This document shows positions 17,855-25,649 of a DNA stretch of 25,649 bases, one piece after another. Position numbers and translations under genes: made by a program. Each line of letters begins with the position of its first letter. The stretch's first letter is position 1. The DNA is from Chara braunii (lineage: Eukaryota; Streptophyta; Charophyceae; Charales; Characeae): the NCBI GenBank assembly GCA_003427395.1, contig BFEA01000769.1:497437-523085 (forward strand), read 5' to 3'. Under the pieces are notes generated by a model, which saw only the letters and a list, made by a program, of their open reading frames with translations, was not told where the DNA came from and did no database searches.

Positions 17855-18690
17855 CGAGGGCGGATCTTACATCTAGTCCAGAGATCCGACGAGACGACGT
17901 AACGTCCGTACACCCACCGGCCCGATCTCACATCTGCTCCAGATATCCGACGAACGCTTACGATGACGTTGCGTCCGCTTACATCCAACGATGCCGTCAT
18001 GTTTACGTCGACCTCCGATCCACTTCCACTGCATCCGTCCGACGGGAAACACGCAACCCCGCAAGCCTCCTCAGAGCCCTTGGCACCCCAACGCGACCGG
18101 TCTTCAATGACAGGACGCCCAAATTTCGGCCTCTCACATCTAGTCTAAACGCTGCTCCCACGGGCCGCGAACAATCCCACAAGCCTCCTCAGAGCCCTTG
18201 GCAAGTTAGCACCCCAAAGCAACCGGTCTTCAATGGCAGGGCCAAAATTTCGGCCTCCCACATCTACTCCTGCTCCAAGAAGAAAAGGACCAAAAAAAGA
18301 AAGGGAAAAATGACCAAAAACCCGACAGTGTATCTTGCCATGTTCCAGCCGTATATTCATTATCTTTTTGCACATTTACTGAGCAGTGGAACGAGGCCGG
18401 ATCTCACACCTACTCCAAAGATCCGACAGCCACTTCTGATGCCGGTATCATGTCGTTACATCCACACTCCTCCGGATCCTTTACACCGGAAAAAGGACCA
18501 AAAACACGGCAGTGTATCTTGCCATGTTCCATGGGTATATTCATTCTCATTTTGCACATTTACTGAGCAGTGGACCGCCGCCGGATCTCACACCCACTCA
18601 AAAGATCCGGCAGACACTTCCGATGCCGTTCTCATGCCGTTACATCCACACTCTGCCGCATCCTTCACACCGCCGAATCCTTACTCCACA
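17855..18690. repeat. Nested tandem repeats with ATCCGAC / GATGCCGT motifs
   Basis: Two families interleave. One (about 18063-18260) has cctcctcagagcccttggca..accggtcttcaatg.cagg..aatttcggcct in two copies. The other (about 18323-18510 and 18508-18690) has cagtgtatcttgccatgttcca..tttgcacatttactgagcagtgga..cggatctcacacc in two copies. Shared blocks ggatct.acatct.ctcca.a.atccgac also occur near 17870 and 17925. Confidence 0.85.
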
Positions 18691-19235
18691 TGATCCGATC
18701 CGATCCGACTCCATCGAACCCAAGCCCACAAGCCCACAAGACCCCTCAAACCCCTTGCCACCCCAGTTGCACAGCCTACCGGTCTTCGAAGGCTGATCAT
18801 CAAAATTCCGGCCGCCGCCCACAACTTCGGGTCGCAAACGGATTCTTTGCCACTCTAACCCCTCTCCCTTCATCCTGCCACCTTCCCAACGACCGCCTGC
18901 CGCCCAACTACCAGTACACAGCCAACTACCACCAACGTGATCGACACAAAACGACAAAAATCCAAGATGGTAAACGCAGCTCCTACGGGCTGCGAACAAG
19001 TAAAGTGCACCTTGTACCTGTCACAAGCTGTCCCGGGTACGAACGGCGCAAGTTCCAACCAGAAAATGCGACAAGGTGGGGAAAAGAGAAACCACTGTCA
19101 GCTCCTCAGAGCAGCTCCTCCTCCGAGATTCTCAAGGCTACCAGCACACTAGGACGCCCTACTACATCTCATCTCATCTCAATCTCAATACTAGTGGACC
19201 CGCGGCGCAGCCAGGGGGTAGGAATAAAAAAGTAA
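18570..19235 (+). other. Long ORF (221 codons), coding status doubtful
   Basis: The longest plus-strand ORF here starts inside the tandem repeats at 18.5 kb and runs to 19235. It has high Ser/Pro/Thr/Arg, no domain and a competing minus-strand ORF (18640-18999). The part after about 18800 lies outside the repeats and has the better composition. I regard it as chance in GC-richer DNA unless conservation is shown. Confidence 0.15.
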
Positions 19236-19365
19236 AAAATATTATCAAATTATTGTGTGATGAAAAGCATGATATAGTTGTAGCGAGGTTTTATTTTTTT
19301 TTGCAAAAACTGGAACGTGGGTTTGGTCTGGAGATATTGTAGCATTAAACAACCGGTATTAGACC

Positions 19366-19815
19366 GAGTTTTGTCGAGCCTGCGTGTCACTGTATTTGGT
19401 TTTTTGGTATTGTACAGAAATGAAACAAACTGCAAGAGAGAGAAGAAGGAAAAAATAAAAAGACAAAAGAACAACTGGTACATTGGGATGTAAAAGCAAC
19501 TGGAATATTAATCCTAAATTCTTATGTTTATCAAACAAGGTACTCCTTAGTCTGAAGGAAGAGGAAACTAGATTATAATCTTCTAGTCATCTTAGATTAA
19601 TGTCAATCAATATAGATGAGTTTTGTCGAACCTTCGTCTCACTGTATTTTATTTTTTTGTATTATACAGAAATTAAAAAAAATGCAAGATATCGGGATAT
19701 TAAAGCCCCTGGAACATTAATATTAAATTTTGATGCTTATCAAACAAGGTACTATTTAGTATGAAGAAAGAGGAGAATAAACGACAATCTCCTTGTTATA
19801 TGAGATTAATATCAA
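19366..19815. repeat. Tandem duplication, period about 252 bp
   Basis: Copies begin gagttttgtcga[g/a]cct at 19366 and 19618 and share cactgtattt..ttttt.gtattgtacagaaat and ttatcaaacaaggtact..tta. Divergence is considerable, so this is older than the other local duplications. Confidence 0.85.
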
Positions 19816-20173
19816 ATTCTACAAATTAGCATGTCATGTGTGTGGTAGGGGACTGCATTCATAGGTCCCTTAATAATTATTCAACATATACAACTTCTCT
19901 TCTTGCCTTTATCTATGTTAATTGTCATTAAGGAACCAGAATCAGTATACTTATTAACCACTAAAGTATAAAAGTCAACAACAGTACGGTAAACACTCTC
20001 TATCATTGTCATAGGGTTTACTAATTATTGGATTAGAATAGCTAGTGTTACACATCATTATTTTATGCATTGTTTTTTGTATTGTTTTATTGGGTTATAT
20101 GAAACTATTGAAATGAATAACTAAGTAAAAATACTAATTTATATGTTCACGTTAGTGCGAAGGAATTTAATTT

Positions 20174-20692
20174 TTATTGAATTTTATAATGAGAATTGGG
20201 AGGTGTGTTTGGTCGAAGTGGTAATGTATAGATGTGAAGGGGTTGTGGTGTCATATGTTGAAAATCAGTATCGAATGTTAGTCCTCGATGTTCTAATGAC
20301 TTATGATAATTAGAAGTGTAATCAAATTTGATAGTTGTTCCTATGATTGGAATGTCGTAGTCATCGTTGTAGTTGTAGACTGCAACTCTTCGTAGTAATG
20401 GAACCAAATCTTTCTATGTGTCCATGTATTTTGTGTTGAGTGCTACATGGATGTCGTTGACAGTTTCCGGTTGATCTGTATCCGCCAAATATATTGTAAC
20501 CATGTTTTGTCATCCTCGTCTCCACCTTTGATGGTGTACCAGAAGTCCAGTTTCTGCGATTGGCGTTGGTTGATACATAGGAAGGACACGAAGATATCGT
20601 TCGAGGTCCATAATTTTCGTGTGACGTATGTATCGTTCATGTCGCATTGTGTGCTCCAGGTGTTTGCTTGAACTTGAAGGTGCGTCCGACAT
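20174..20692 (-). pseudogene. OB-fold-like copy with two in-frame stops
   Basis: The frame starts at ATG 20692, ten bases after a CATAGCAG acceptor. It aligns without gaps to the intact gene: LERYL matches LEDYI, ETGLLV matches QKGIVV, MVTIYLADTD matches MMDIYLANMD, KDLVPLLRR matches NDLLPLLRK, and VYNYN matches VYDYS. The distances LE-to-IYLA (41) and IYLA-to-PLLR (35) are identical. TGA (20510-20512) and TAG (20414-20416) interrupt the frame, the second where the intact copy has Arg. The 3' part has YTSNYHKS, then FDTDFQHM. It is clearly derived from the same ancestor and now broken. Confidence 0.65.
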
Positions 20693-20848
20693 TACTTTTT
20701 ATCTGCTATGAAATATGACAAAAAAACAAATGAGTTATTTATAGTTATAGTATGGAGATAAGAATGTGATGTTTTATATAGTTATATGGTATAAAGATGA
20801 AAGTATAATGTTTTGTATGTTGTAAGATATGTATTATATTGTCTTAGT

Positions 20849-21220
20849 TTAATTTAATATATATATGAAAGTGAAAGATGCATTGAAAGCTATAAGGGAT
20901 GTAGAAATGAATCTATGATGAGTAGTATTAGTTAGTATAATTCTTGTTCCGGGATGAGGAACATCAAGAAGACAAATAATGTCGTCGATGATTGCAATAC
21001 GAAGATTTTGAAAGTTTGTTCGTAATGGTATGGCGTCTGCTAAGAAGATATATAAAGAAATAAAAGTTGTGGAGTGGTATGCAAAGTAAGAGACAACAAT
21101 GCCTTCTTGATTGATTTTGGTTGCCTGATGGAGATTATGTTGTTGTAAGTATATGCGAAGAGTGTTGAAAGATCGGTGAAGGATTGACATAATGTGTGAG
21201 TGATGAATAAGAATAAGCAC
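20849..21220 (-). CDS. OB-fold-like exon, open but incomplete
   Basis: The region begins right after a strong acceptor (T-run then GCAG, ending at 21221). The first Met is at 21190. KINQEGIVVSYFAYHS and SLYIFLADAIPL align with VQINVGQKGIVVYFELR and MDIYLANMDEQ of the intact copy; IFLAD sits at exactly the same distance from GIVV as IYLAN does. IDDIICLLD follows, matching RNDLLPLLR after a six-residue deletion. The conserved C-terminal blocks (VYDY, T-x-x-HK, FDTDF) are not recognisable, so the copy is truncated or lightly conserved. A 237-nt intron could join it to the copy upstream. Confidence 0.4.
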   Translation of the reverse strand: MLILIHHSHIMSILHRSFNTLRIYLQQHNLHQATKINQEGIVVSYFAYHSTTFISLYIFLADAIPLRTNFQNLRIAIIDDIICLLDVPHPGTRIILTNTTHHRFISTSLIAFNASFTFIYILN

Positions 21221-21457
21221 CTGCAAAAAAAATAAACCATATGAAGAAACAAGAAACAAATGTATATGTGTATTAGGGAAAAAAATATTTGAAATAAGGT
21301 TAATTTATTAATTTGTTGGATTTGGATTAAATAGGATGTGTGTAGATATGTTAGGTGCAAGTTTTTCATTTTGAAATATTATTATGGAGAAAAATGATGA
21401 TATAAAATAAGTGAGAAAAAATAGTATGTGGTTTTATTTGATTTTCGTGTTTCTTAC
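21221..21457 (-). other. Candidate 237-nt intron between two OB-fold-like exons
   Basis: The donor ACTACAAG|GTAAGA (GT at 21457-21456) lies just after the stop of the upstream copy. The acceptor is T-rich and ends GCAG at 21221. Both sites are good plant-type consensus and the interval is AT-rich. The donor falls after the stop codon, so the intron would be in the 3' UTR of that copy, or join non-coding to coding sequence. Confidence 0.45.
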
Positions 21458-21465
21458 CTTGTAGT

Positions 21466-21882
21466 TTATGATGTTCCATCTTGATCTTGTTGAGTATTTG
21501 AAGTAGTCGCAGTCGAATTGTTTGTAGATGAAATATGATAATTTGATGTCGATTGCACATTATGTTGTGCAATTCTGTTCGATGGAGCAGGTTCCATTGA
21601 TCTTGTATTGACATTGAAACATGGATACCGGATATCATTCCATTAATGAATTTTGTGACCTGTTGTTTGGTTGAATGTTAATAGAGTTCCGATGACTGGC
21701 ATAGCAAGGTCTTCGTCGTAATCGTATATAGTCCCCTTCCGTAGTAGCGATAGGATGTCGTTGTGTGTAGTTCCGTGTACGTTCGTGAGTGTCCAATATA
21801 TATTGTCAACTTGTGCTTCTTGGTCTGTATCAGCAAGAATCATGTCGACTACACGTACGTCTCTTGCCCAACGCCATTTGAA
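21466..21882 (-). pseudogene. OB-fold-like copy with one in-frame stop
   Basis: The frame is open from 21882. It includes WARDVRVVDMILADTD, NDILSLLRKGTIYDYD, PVIGTLLTFNQTTGHK, then a TAA at 21643-21645, and continues with YPCFNVNTRSMEPAPSNRI to TAA at 21466. The part after the internal stop matches CFNCNFRNLVPLP of the intact copy, so the stop is the only break in the C-terminal half. The N-terminal half upstream of 21882 was lost. A change of one base would have created the TAA; I do not restore it. Three different stop codons are used across the copies, so reassignment of one codon does not explain them. Confidence 0.65.
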
Positions 21883-21884
21883 TC

Positions 21885-22135
21885 AACTTGTGTGGCTGGT
21901 CCAACACTCTTTCATCAAACTGAAGGCCTAGCCCAGCTATATACCGTTGGGCCTGGCTCAGTTACCCTCGTTCTGCAATCAGGACCATTTGATCTAGAGT
22001 CTGATCAATAGTCCTGCTCGCAGGCCCAAGTCCTTGTCCTGCATCTTAGGCATAAGTCGCCTCTGTGGGTCCCTCTTTACCGGACATCCAAGTGGCCCTC
22101 CTGATGCAGCACGGCTAGTCTAGAATGACCGACGA
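21885..22135. other. GC-richer unassigned segment
   Basis: Marks the edge of the AT-rich island. It holds a short imperfect repeat (ggcctagcccagctata / gggcctggctcagtta). No gene supported. Confidence 0.4.
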
Positions 22136-22139
22136 CTGG

Positions 22140-22140
22140 G

Positions 22141-22222
<82 letters not shown>

Positions 22223-22235
22223 AGAGAGAAAGAAA
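22140..22235. repeat. (GA)n microsatellite
   Basis: Starting at about 22145 the sequence is an almost pure GA run of roughly 90 bases, with slight interruptions at the right end. Confidence 0.97.
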
Positions 22236-22299
22236 CGTAAAGTAGCAGACAAAGAAAAACAAATAAAGAAAGGATAAAAAAAAAGAGAAAACAAGATGA

Positions 22300-22655
22300 A
22301 GTAACTCACTGATTTTTCACGTTAACGAACCTCTGGTTATGGCCCTCGAAGTCCATAAGCTCCTTCTGAGTGAAAAAGAACCGCCACTAACAGGTAGTTG
22401 CAGTTTTTCTTGGTAATTTCCTCTCTACGTGAATCACCCATGCGCTCCCGCCTTCACCCAATTCACTCACCAATCTTCTCCCCACCTTCGATTCTCACGT
22501 ACTCCTACTGGCCAACAACATCGAAGCAGAGCGAGGGAAGAAAGGCGAATGCAGTTCTAACTGTTTTTTCATTTTTCCTTTTCTCTTTTGTTGACTCTTT
22601 CTCACTCTTTCTCTTTTTCGTCTTCTCACTGACTATGGTTTTTTCTGTCCCTCCG
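22300..22655. other. Unassigned region
   Basis: No supported coding sequence. The downstream half is CT-rich (tttttcatttttccttttctc). Confidence 0.4.
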
Positions 22656-23080
22656 CCTACGTGAACCACCCTTGCACTCTGTTCTCACTCAGAAATCCTC
22701 CTCACTCTCCTTCCTTCAGAAATTCATCTCACTCTCCTTCCTTCTTCCCCTTTTAGTGAGTACAGTCACGAAAACGATCGCCGACTCCACAATTCGTACA
22801 CACGATGACTTTTTCTCACTCTCTCTCTTCTCTTCTTCTCACTGACTATGATTCTCCCTGTCCCTTCGCCTACGTGAACCACCCTTGCACTCTGGCCTCA
22901 CTCAAAAATCCTCCTCACTCTCCTTCCTTCATAAATCCTCCTCACTCTCCTTCCTTCAGAAATCCTCCTCAATCTCTTTCCTTCAGAAATCCTCCTCACT
23001 CTCCTTCCTTCTTTCCCTTTTAGTGAGTACAGTCACGAAAATGATCGTCGACTCCACAATTTGTACACACGATGGCTATA
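22655..23080. repeat. Duplicated block containing a 27-bp minisatellite
   Basis: Two blocks (about 22655-22810 and 22868-23080) share gcctacgtgaaccacccttgcactctg, then 27-bp units cctcctcactctccttccttcagaaat, then ttttagtgagtacagtcacgaaaa.gatcg.cgactccacaatt.gtacacacgatg. Block 1 has two units and block 2 has four. The period is a multiple of three and encodes a nine-residue NPPHSPSFR repeat, but the flanks do not support a gene. Confidence 0.9.
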
Positions 23081-23162
23081 ATGTCCTTCGTATACTGTTT
23101 TTGTCCACCCAGACTAACGTTTTATATACAATTCTGATTTGTATCATATCCCATTGTTGACT

Positions 23163-23335
23163 GATAGAAGTTCCAAATCAAGAAAACGAGAACCCTTTTC
23201 TTGATTTTGATTTTCACCCCCCCCCAAAAAAAGTTGAACTCTCACCAGATGTTGACAATCAAATTTCTCGATTTTGATTTCGACCCCCCCCCAAAAAAGG
23301 CTGAACTCTGACCAGATGCCGACGATCAAATCGAT
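23163..23335. repeat. Tandem pair with C-run and A-run
   Basis: Two copies of tcttgattttgattt.cacccccccccaaaaaa..ttgaactct.accagatg.[t/c]gac.atcaaat follow each other with a period of about 65-70 bases. Confidence 0.85.
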
Positions 23336-23442
23336 ACAAATCGCCTGGCAAAAAAAAAAAACCCTCACCCAAAGTCAAGTTGTCGACAAACAAATCGACG
23401 AACCGCTTGCTTTCGACGCCAAAAGGTCTCACGCTCCATCCA

Positions 23443-23500
23443 TCGATAGGATGAGCAAAATCGGAATGAATCTTCAACCAGAACATGGAAATATACATCG
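23443..23500 (+). repeat. Third direct copy of the dispersed 57-bp element
   Basis: CGATAGGATGAGCAAAATCGGAATGAATCTTCAACC..GAACATGGAAATATACATCG matches the copies at 9903 and 10006. Confidence 0.75.
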
Positions 23501-23603
23501 CTATATTTTGTGCCGACTCCCCTTTTCGAAGTGGCGCCGTTATTTCAGATCGCTATATTTTGTGCTGACCCCCCTTTTCGAAGTGGCGCCGTTATTTCAG
23601 ACG
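23500..23603. repeat. Two tandem copies of a 52-bp unit
   Basis: gctatattttgtgc.gac..cccttttcgaagtggcgccgttatttcaga repeats at 23500 and 23552, nearly identical, with GGCGCC in each. Confidence 0.93.
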
Positions 23604-23624
23604 ACCACATTACCACCCGACCAC

Positions 23625-23920
23625 CCGAACTTAGCGTTGTTCGTAGTCGGGTACGCGCACGCCTTTGGCAGGTGAAGAGCACCCTGTTGAGGTTGACTTC
23701 CGTCAAGTGAACGTTCATGCTTAAAAAAATAATAATAATAATAATAATTTTTGTTTGAAATAATTTTTGTGGGTGAAAACGGACTACAATTGATAATAGC
23801 GCCCGAACTTGGCGTTGTTCGTGGCCGCGTACGGGCTCGTGTTGGGCAGGTGAAGAGGACCCTTGAGCTTGACTTGACTTTCGTGATTCCGTGAAGTGAC
23901 GCTCACGCTTGAAAAAAAAA
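23625..23920. repeat. Duplicated element with (AAT)n insert
   Basis: cccgaactt.gcgttgttcgt.g.cg.gtacg..ctcg(c/t)g..ggcaggtgaagag.acc occurs at about 23625 and 23801, each followed by a gtgaa..acgc/ttcatgcttaaaaa tail. An (ATA)n run separates them at 23727-23749. Confidence 0.8.
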
Positions 23921-23924
23921 ATTT

Positions 23925-24068
23925 GACCAGACTGGACGATCGACGACTCGTAGACCATCGACATCGAATTTCGACCAGACTGGACGATCGACGACTCGTA
24001 GACCATCGACATCGAATTTCGACTAGACTGGACGATCGACTACTCGTAGACCATTGACATCGAATCGA
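23925..24068. repeat. Three tandem copies of a 48-bp unit
   Basis: gaccagactggacgatcgac followed by gactcgtagaccatcgacatcgaatttc occurs at 23925, 23973 and 24021. Copies 1 and 2 are identical and copy 3 has four or five changes. The unit is 16 codons, so the minus-strand ORFs show 16-residue repeats; I treat these as a by-product. Confidence 0.95.
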
Positions 24069-24243
24069 CAACCCGGCTAGCAAAAAAAAACAACCCAAAG
24101 TCGACTCATCATCGACGACGAGCTGCTTGCTTTGGACGGCCAAAAAAAAACTAAACCTACGTCACCCCTTACCCCGCCCCAAAAAAGCCATCCGTGAAGT
24201 GACGTCCACACTTGAAGAAAAAAATAATTAAAGTAAAAAAAAA

Positions 24244-24450
24244 TTAATTTTTTAAAAAAAATATAAAAAAATATAAGGGTAACTTCGGCGCAGTCACGAA
24301 AACAGTATGTAATTGCACTTCAGGCAATCCCGCGAACACAACACACCCCCACGCAACCCCACCGGACCCGAAACGTAGGTCATATACATTCACCATTACC
24401 GGCCCTTTTGCCTCAAGTGCAATTACAAACTCAATCCCTGATTGCGCCAT
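24244..24450 (-). CDS. Small ORF (68 codons) of unknown function
   Basis: Minus-strand ATG at 24450, stop at 24244. The first 55 residues have an unusually protein-like pattern: MAQSGIEFVIALEAKGPVMV then NVYDLRFGSGGVAWGCVVF and GLPEVQLHTVFVTAPKLPL. The strands are hydrophobic, alternating and Gly-rich as in a beta sandwich. The last dozen codons are AT-rich and probably not coding. The frame is open 30 codons further upstream but in T-rich text. A related sequence (ttgacccgtgc..agcaagt..gttcattttttt) occurs at 24515-24540 and again near 24690-24730, so this locus arose by partial duplication. No family recognised. Confidence 0.35.
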   Translation of the reverse strand: MAQSGIEFVIALEAKGPVMVNVYDLRFGSGGVAWGCVVFAGLPEVQLHTVFVTAPKLPLYFFIFFLKN

Positions 24451-24475
24451 AGTTTTCTCAAAAATATATATATAA

Positions 24476-24795
24476 TCAACACAAGAAAGAAAAACAAGAC
24501 AAAAAAATGAACGTACTTGCCTGGCACGGGTCAAATTCATTCAAACAATTCATTCATTCATTCATCATTCACATCACACTTGTTTCATAAATGAATCGAA
24601 CGACCAAAAGCATTAAAAAAAAAAAAAAAAAAGGAATGTCGTAAAACGACACAAACGAAACAACGGTCAATCAACACAAGAAAGACAATACAAAAAAAAT
24701 GAACCCACTTGCTTAGCACGGGTCAAATTCATTATTCATCATTCATACTTGTTTCATGAACGAGTCGAACGACCAAAAACATTAAATTAAAAAAA
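24476..24795. repeat. Duplicated block with (TTCA)n and poly-A
   Basis: atcaacacaagaaaga..aatgaac.(t/c)acttgc.t.gcacgggtcaaattcatt..cttgtttcat.aa.gagtcgaacgaccaaaa.catta then poly-A occurs at about 24476 and 24671. The copies differ by the length of the TTCA run and both end in A-runs, as in retroposed sequences. Confidence 0.88.
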
Positions 24796-24851
24796 AAAAA
24801 AAAAACAATCCACAAAAAACACCCAACAGCCCCCCAAAAAACACTCAACCC

Positions 24852-25074
24852 TCCATCCGAAAAGGAAATGTGGTTGCCGCCCATCACAAGCCTGATGAAC
24901 GGACCAATTGCCCAAAGCCTGCGACGACCACTAAAACTACTGGTTCGTCTCCTAGCCGCGACCGCACCCTTTGCACTTTTCCCTTAACCCCGAAAAGACC
25001 CCGCCAAACCTCATTCGACGTCCACGACATTTTCCAAAAAAGCAACGACAAAAAACAACAAAAGAACAGTCAAG
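24852..25074 (+). CDS. Possible plus-strand exon with a GTAAGC donor
   Basis: The frame is open from about 24852 to a donor (CAAG|GTAAGC, GT at 25075-25076). The text NVVAAHHKPDERTNCPKPAT then SPSRDRTLCTFPLTPKRPRQ and SFDVHDIFQ has varied, basic composition unlike the surrounding simple repeats. No in-frame ATG lies near its start (the ORF begins at GTG), so it would be internal or lack its true start. The adjacent cgcagcctctggctgtgaacta can also be read as a small hairpin followed by CTAA, so the donor is not certain. No family recognised. Confidence 0.25.
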
Positions 25075-25094
25075 GTAAGCGCAGCCTCTGGCTG

Positions 25095-25560
25095 TGAACT
25101 AAAGGAAATAGCGGTCCTCGCGTGGGGCCCAGCAGAAACCGGGTGCAGCCGCGTGAGACCGCTCTCCGGCAGCGGGCAAGGGGGAACCGACGGCGTGCTC
25201 GTGTCGGTAAGTGCGCGCGTCGAAAAAAGGCCGACCCCGGGCCCGAGAATGAAAGCGCATCCGACTGTGTCTCGGCAGGCGGGGAAGATGCAGCGCCACT
25301 TTTTGTTTTTCTGATTCGTGAGTTGCGTTCTTTCGAGAACCGTCGACGGTTTCGGGCCCAACAAGGAAACTGAATTTGAATCCGTCATGCAAGGTCGGGA
25401 AGATAGAGTGGCATTTTTTTTTTTTTGGTGACCCGTGAGTTCCGTTTTTTTGGAGAAGTGTCGATGGGTTTCGCGCCGCACGCACACGTGCAGCAGGCGA
25501 TTGTCCGGGAACATACATACATCAGGAGTTCGGCACGTGCGATCAACGGGGTGATTTTGG
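25095..25560. repeat. Decayed tandem duplication
   Basis: gaagat.cagcg.cac.ttttt..ttctgatTCGTGAGTTGCGTTCTTTCGAG at about 25287 and gaagatagagtggcattttttttttttggtgacccgtgagttccgtttttttggag at about 25399 are related copies. Overlapping ORFs on both strands across them are composition artefacts. Confidence 0.55.
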
Positions 25561-25582
25561 CGTGAGTGGCGTTGAGAGAGAG

Positions 25583-25649
<67 letters not shown>
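25583..25649. repeat. (GATA)n microsatellite
   Basis: A pure GATA/ATAG tetranucleotide run, preceded by a short (GA)n, continues to the end of the window and beyond it. Confidence 0.97.

Larger units (their letters stand above)
19205..21880. other. AT-rich island
   Basis: From just after agccagggggtaggaat the sequence turns sharply AT-rich and stays so to about 21.88 kb, where GC-richer text resumes. The island contains its own duplication and three OB-fold-like copies. The switch suggests an inserted or differently evolving block. Confidence 0.7.

Noticed and set aside
20174-21882. Stop-codon reassignment to explain interrupted frames
   Set aside because: TGA, TAG and TAA all interrupt copies while the intact copy has a normal stop, so decay is simpler.
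23545-24143. Minus-strand ORFs with 16-residue repeats
   Set aside because: They are translations of the 48-bp tandem repeat; two overlapping frames both stay open because the unit lacks stops.
25011-25514. 167-codon minus-strand ORF and its overlapping shadows
   Set aside because: It spans a decayed tandem duplication, competes with other open frames on both strands and has no motif.
1-25649. tRNA, rRNA or CRISPR arrays
   Set aside because: I saw no cloverleaf with a conserved T-loop box, no rRNA core and no regularly spaced repeat-spacer array; the repeats here are tandem or dispersed.

Overview
The window looks like a gene-poor stretch of a nuclear genome, most likely from a green plant or streptophyte alga. 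I cannot name the species. There are no operons or long uninterrupted genes. There are many microsatellites ((GA)n, (GATA)n, (GA/GAR)n tracts), long A/T runs, nested tandem duplications, one assembly gap of 140 N and a few scattered N. The candidate exons are short and bounded by GT..AG splice sites with T-rich introns. The plant assignment rests on splice style and on resemblance of the main protein family to the RPA1/DUF223 OB-fold proteins that abound in plants; it is inference.

The most interesting content is a minus-strand protein family present at least six times, in two clusters (about 4.1-8.8 kb and 20.2-21.9 kb). One copy (4139-4897) is an intact 252-residue ORF. A divergent copy (5612-6112) is open. 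The copies at 8.1-8.8, 20.2-20.7 and 21.5-21.9 kb carry stops, a frameshift or an intron, and a copy at 20.85-21.22 kb is open but incomplete. They share the order [G-I/L-V-V strand] - [I-Y-L-A-x-x-D] - [N/D-D-L/I-x-x-L-L-R] - [V-Y-x-Y] - [P-x-I-G] - [T-x-x-H-K] - [C/Y-F-x-x-N/D]. I read this as a degenerate RPA70-like (DUF223-like) OB-fold. Several copies have a splice acceptor a few bases before the first Met, so a common upstream 5' exon or a chain of domain exons is possible.

Other weak coding candidates are a minus-strand Cys-rich 55-residue zinc-finger-like fragment (6808-6975), a clean two-exon 91-residue model (7086-7516), a 68-residue minus ORF (24244-24450) and a plus-strand exon-like ORF ending at a GTAAGC donor (25074).

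Layout: 1-830 microsatellites and a 56-bp tandem repeat; 830-2900 mostly unassigned; 2878-4160 a 430-bp duplication of sequence next to the 3' end of the intact gene; 4139-8780 OB-fold cluster with other exon-like ORFs; 8.8-15.9 kb repeat-rich non-coding DNA with a 338-bp tandem duplication and an assembly gap; 16.2-19.2 kb three families of local tandem duplications; 19.2-21.9 kb an AT-rich island holding the second OB-fold cluster; 21.9-25.65 kb minisatellites, paired duplications and a terminal (GATA)n tract. No rRNA, tRNA or CRISPR array was recognised.
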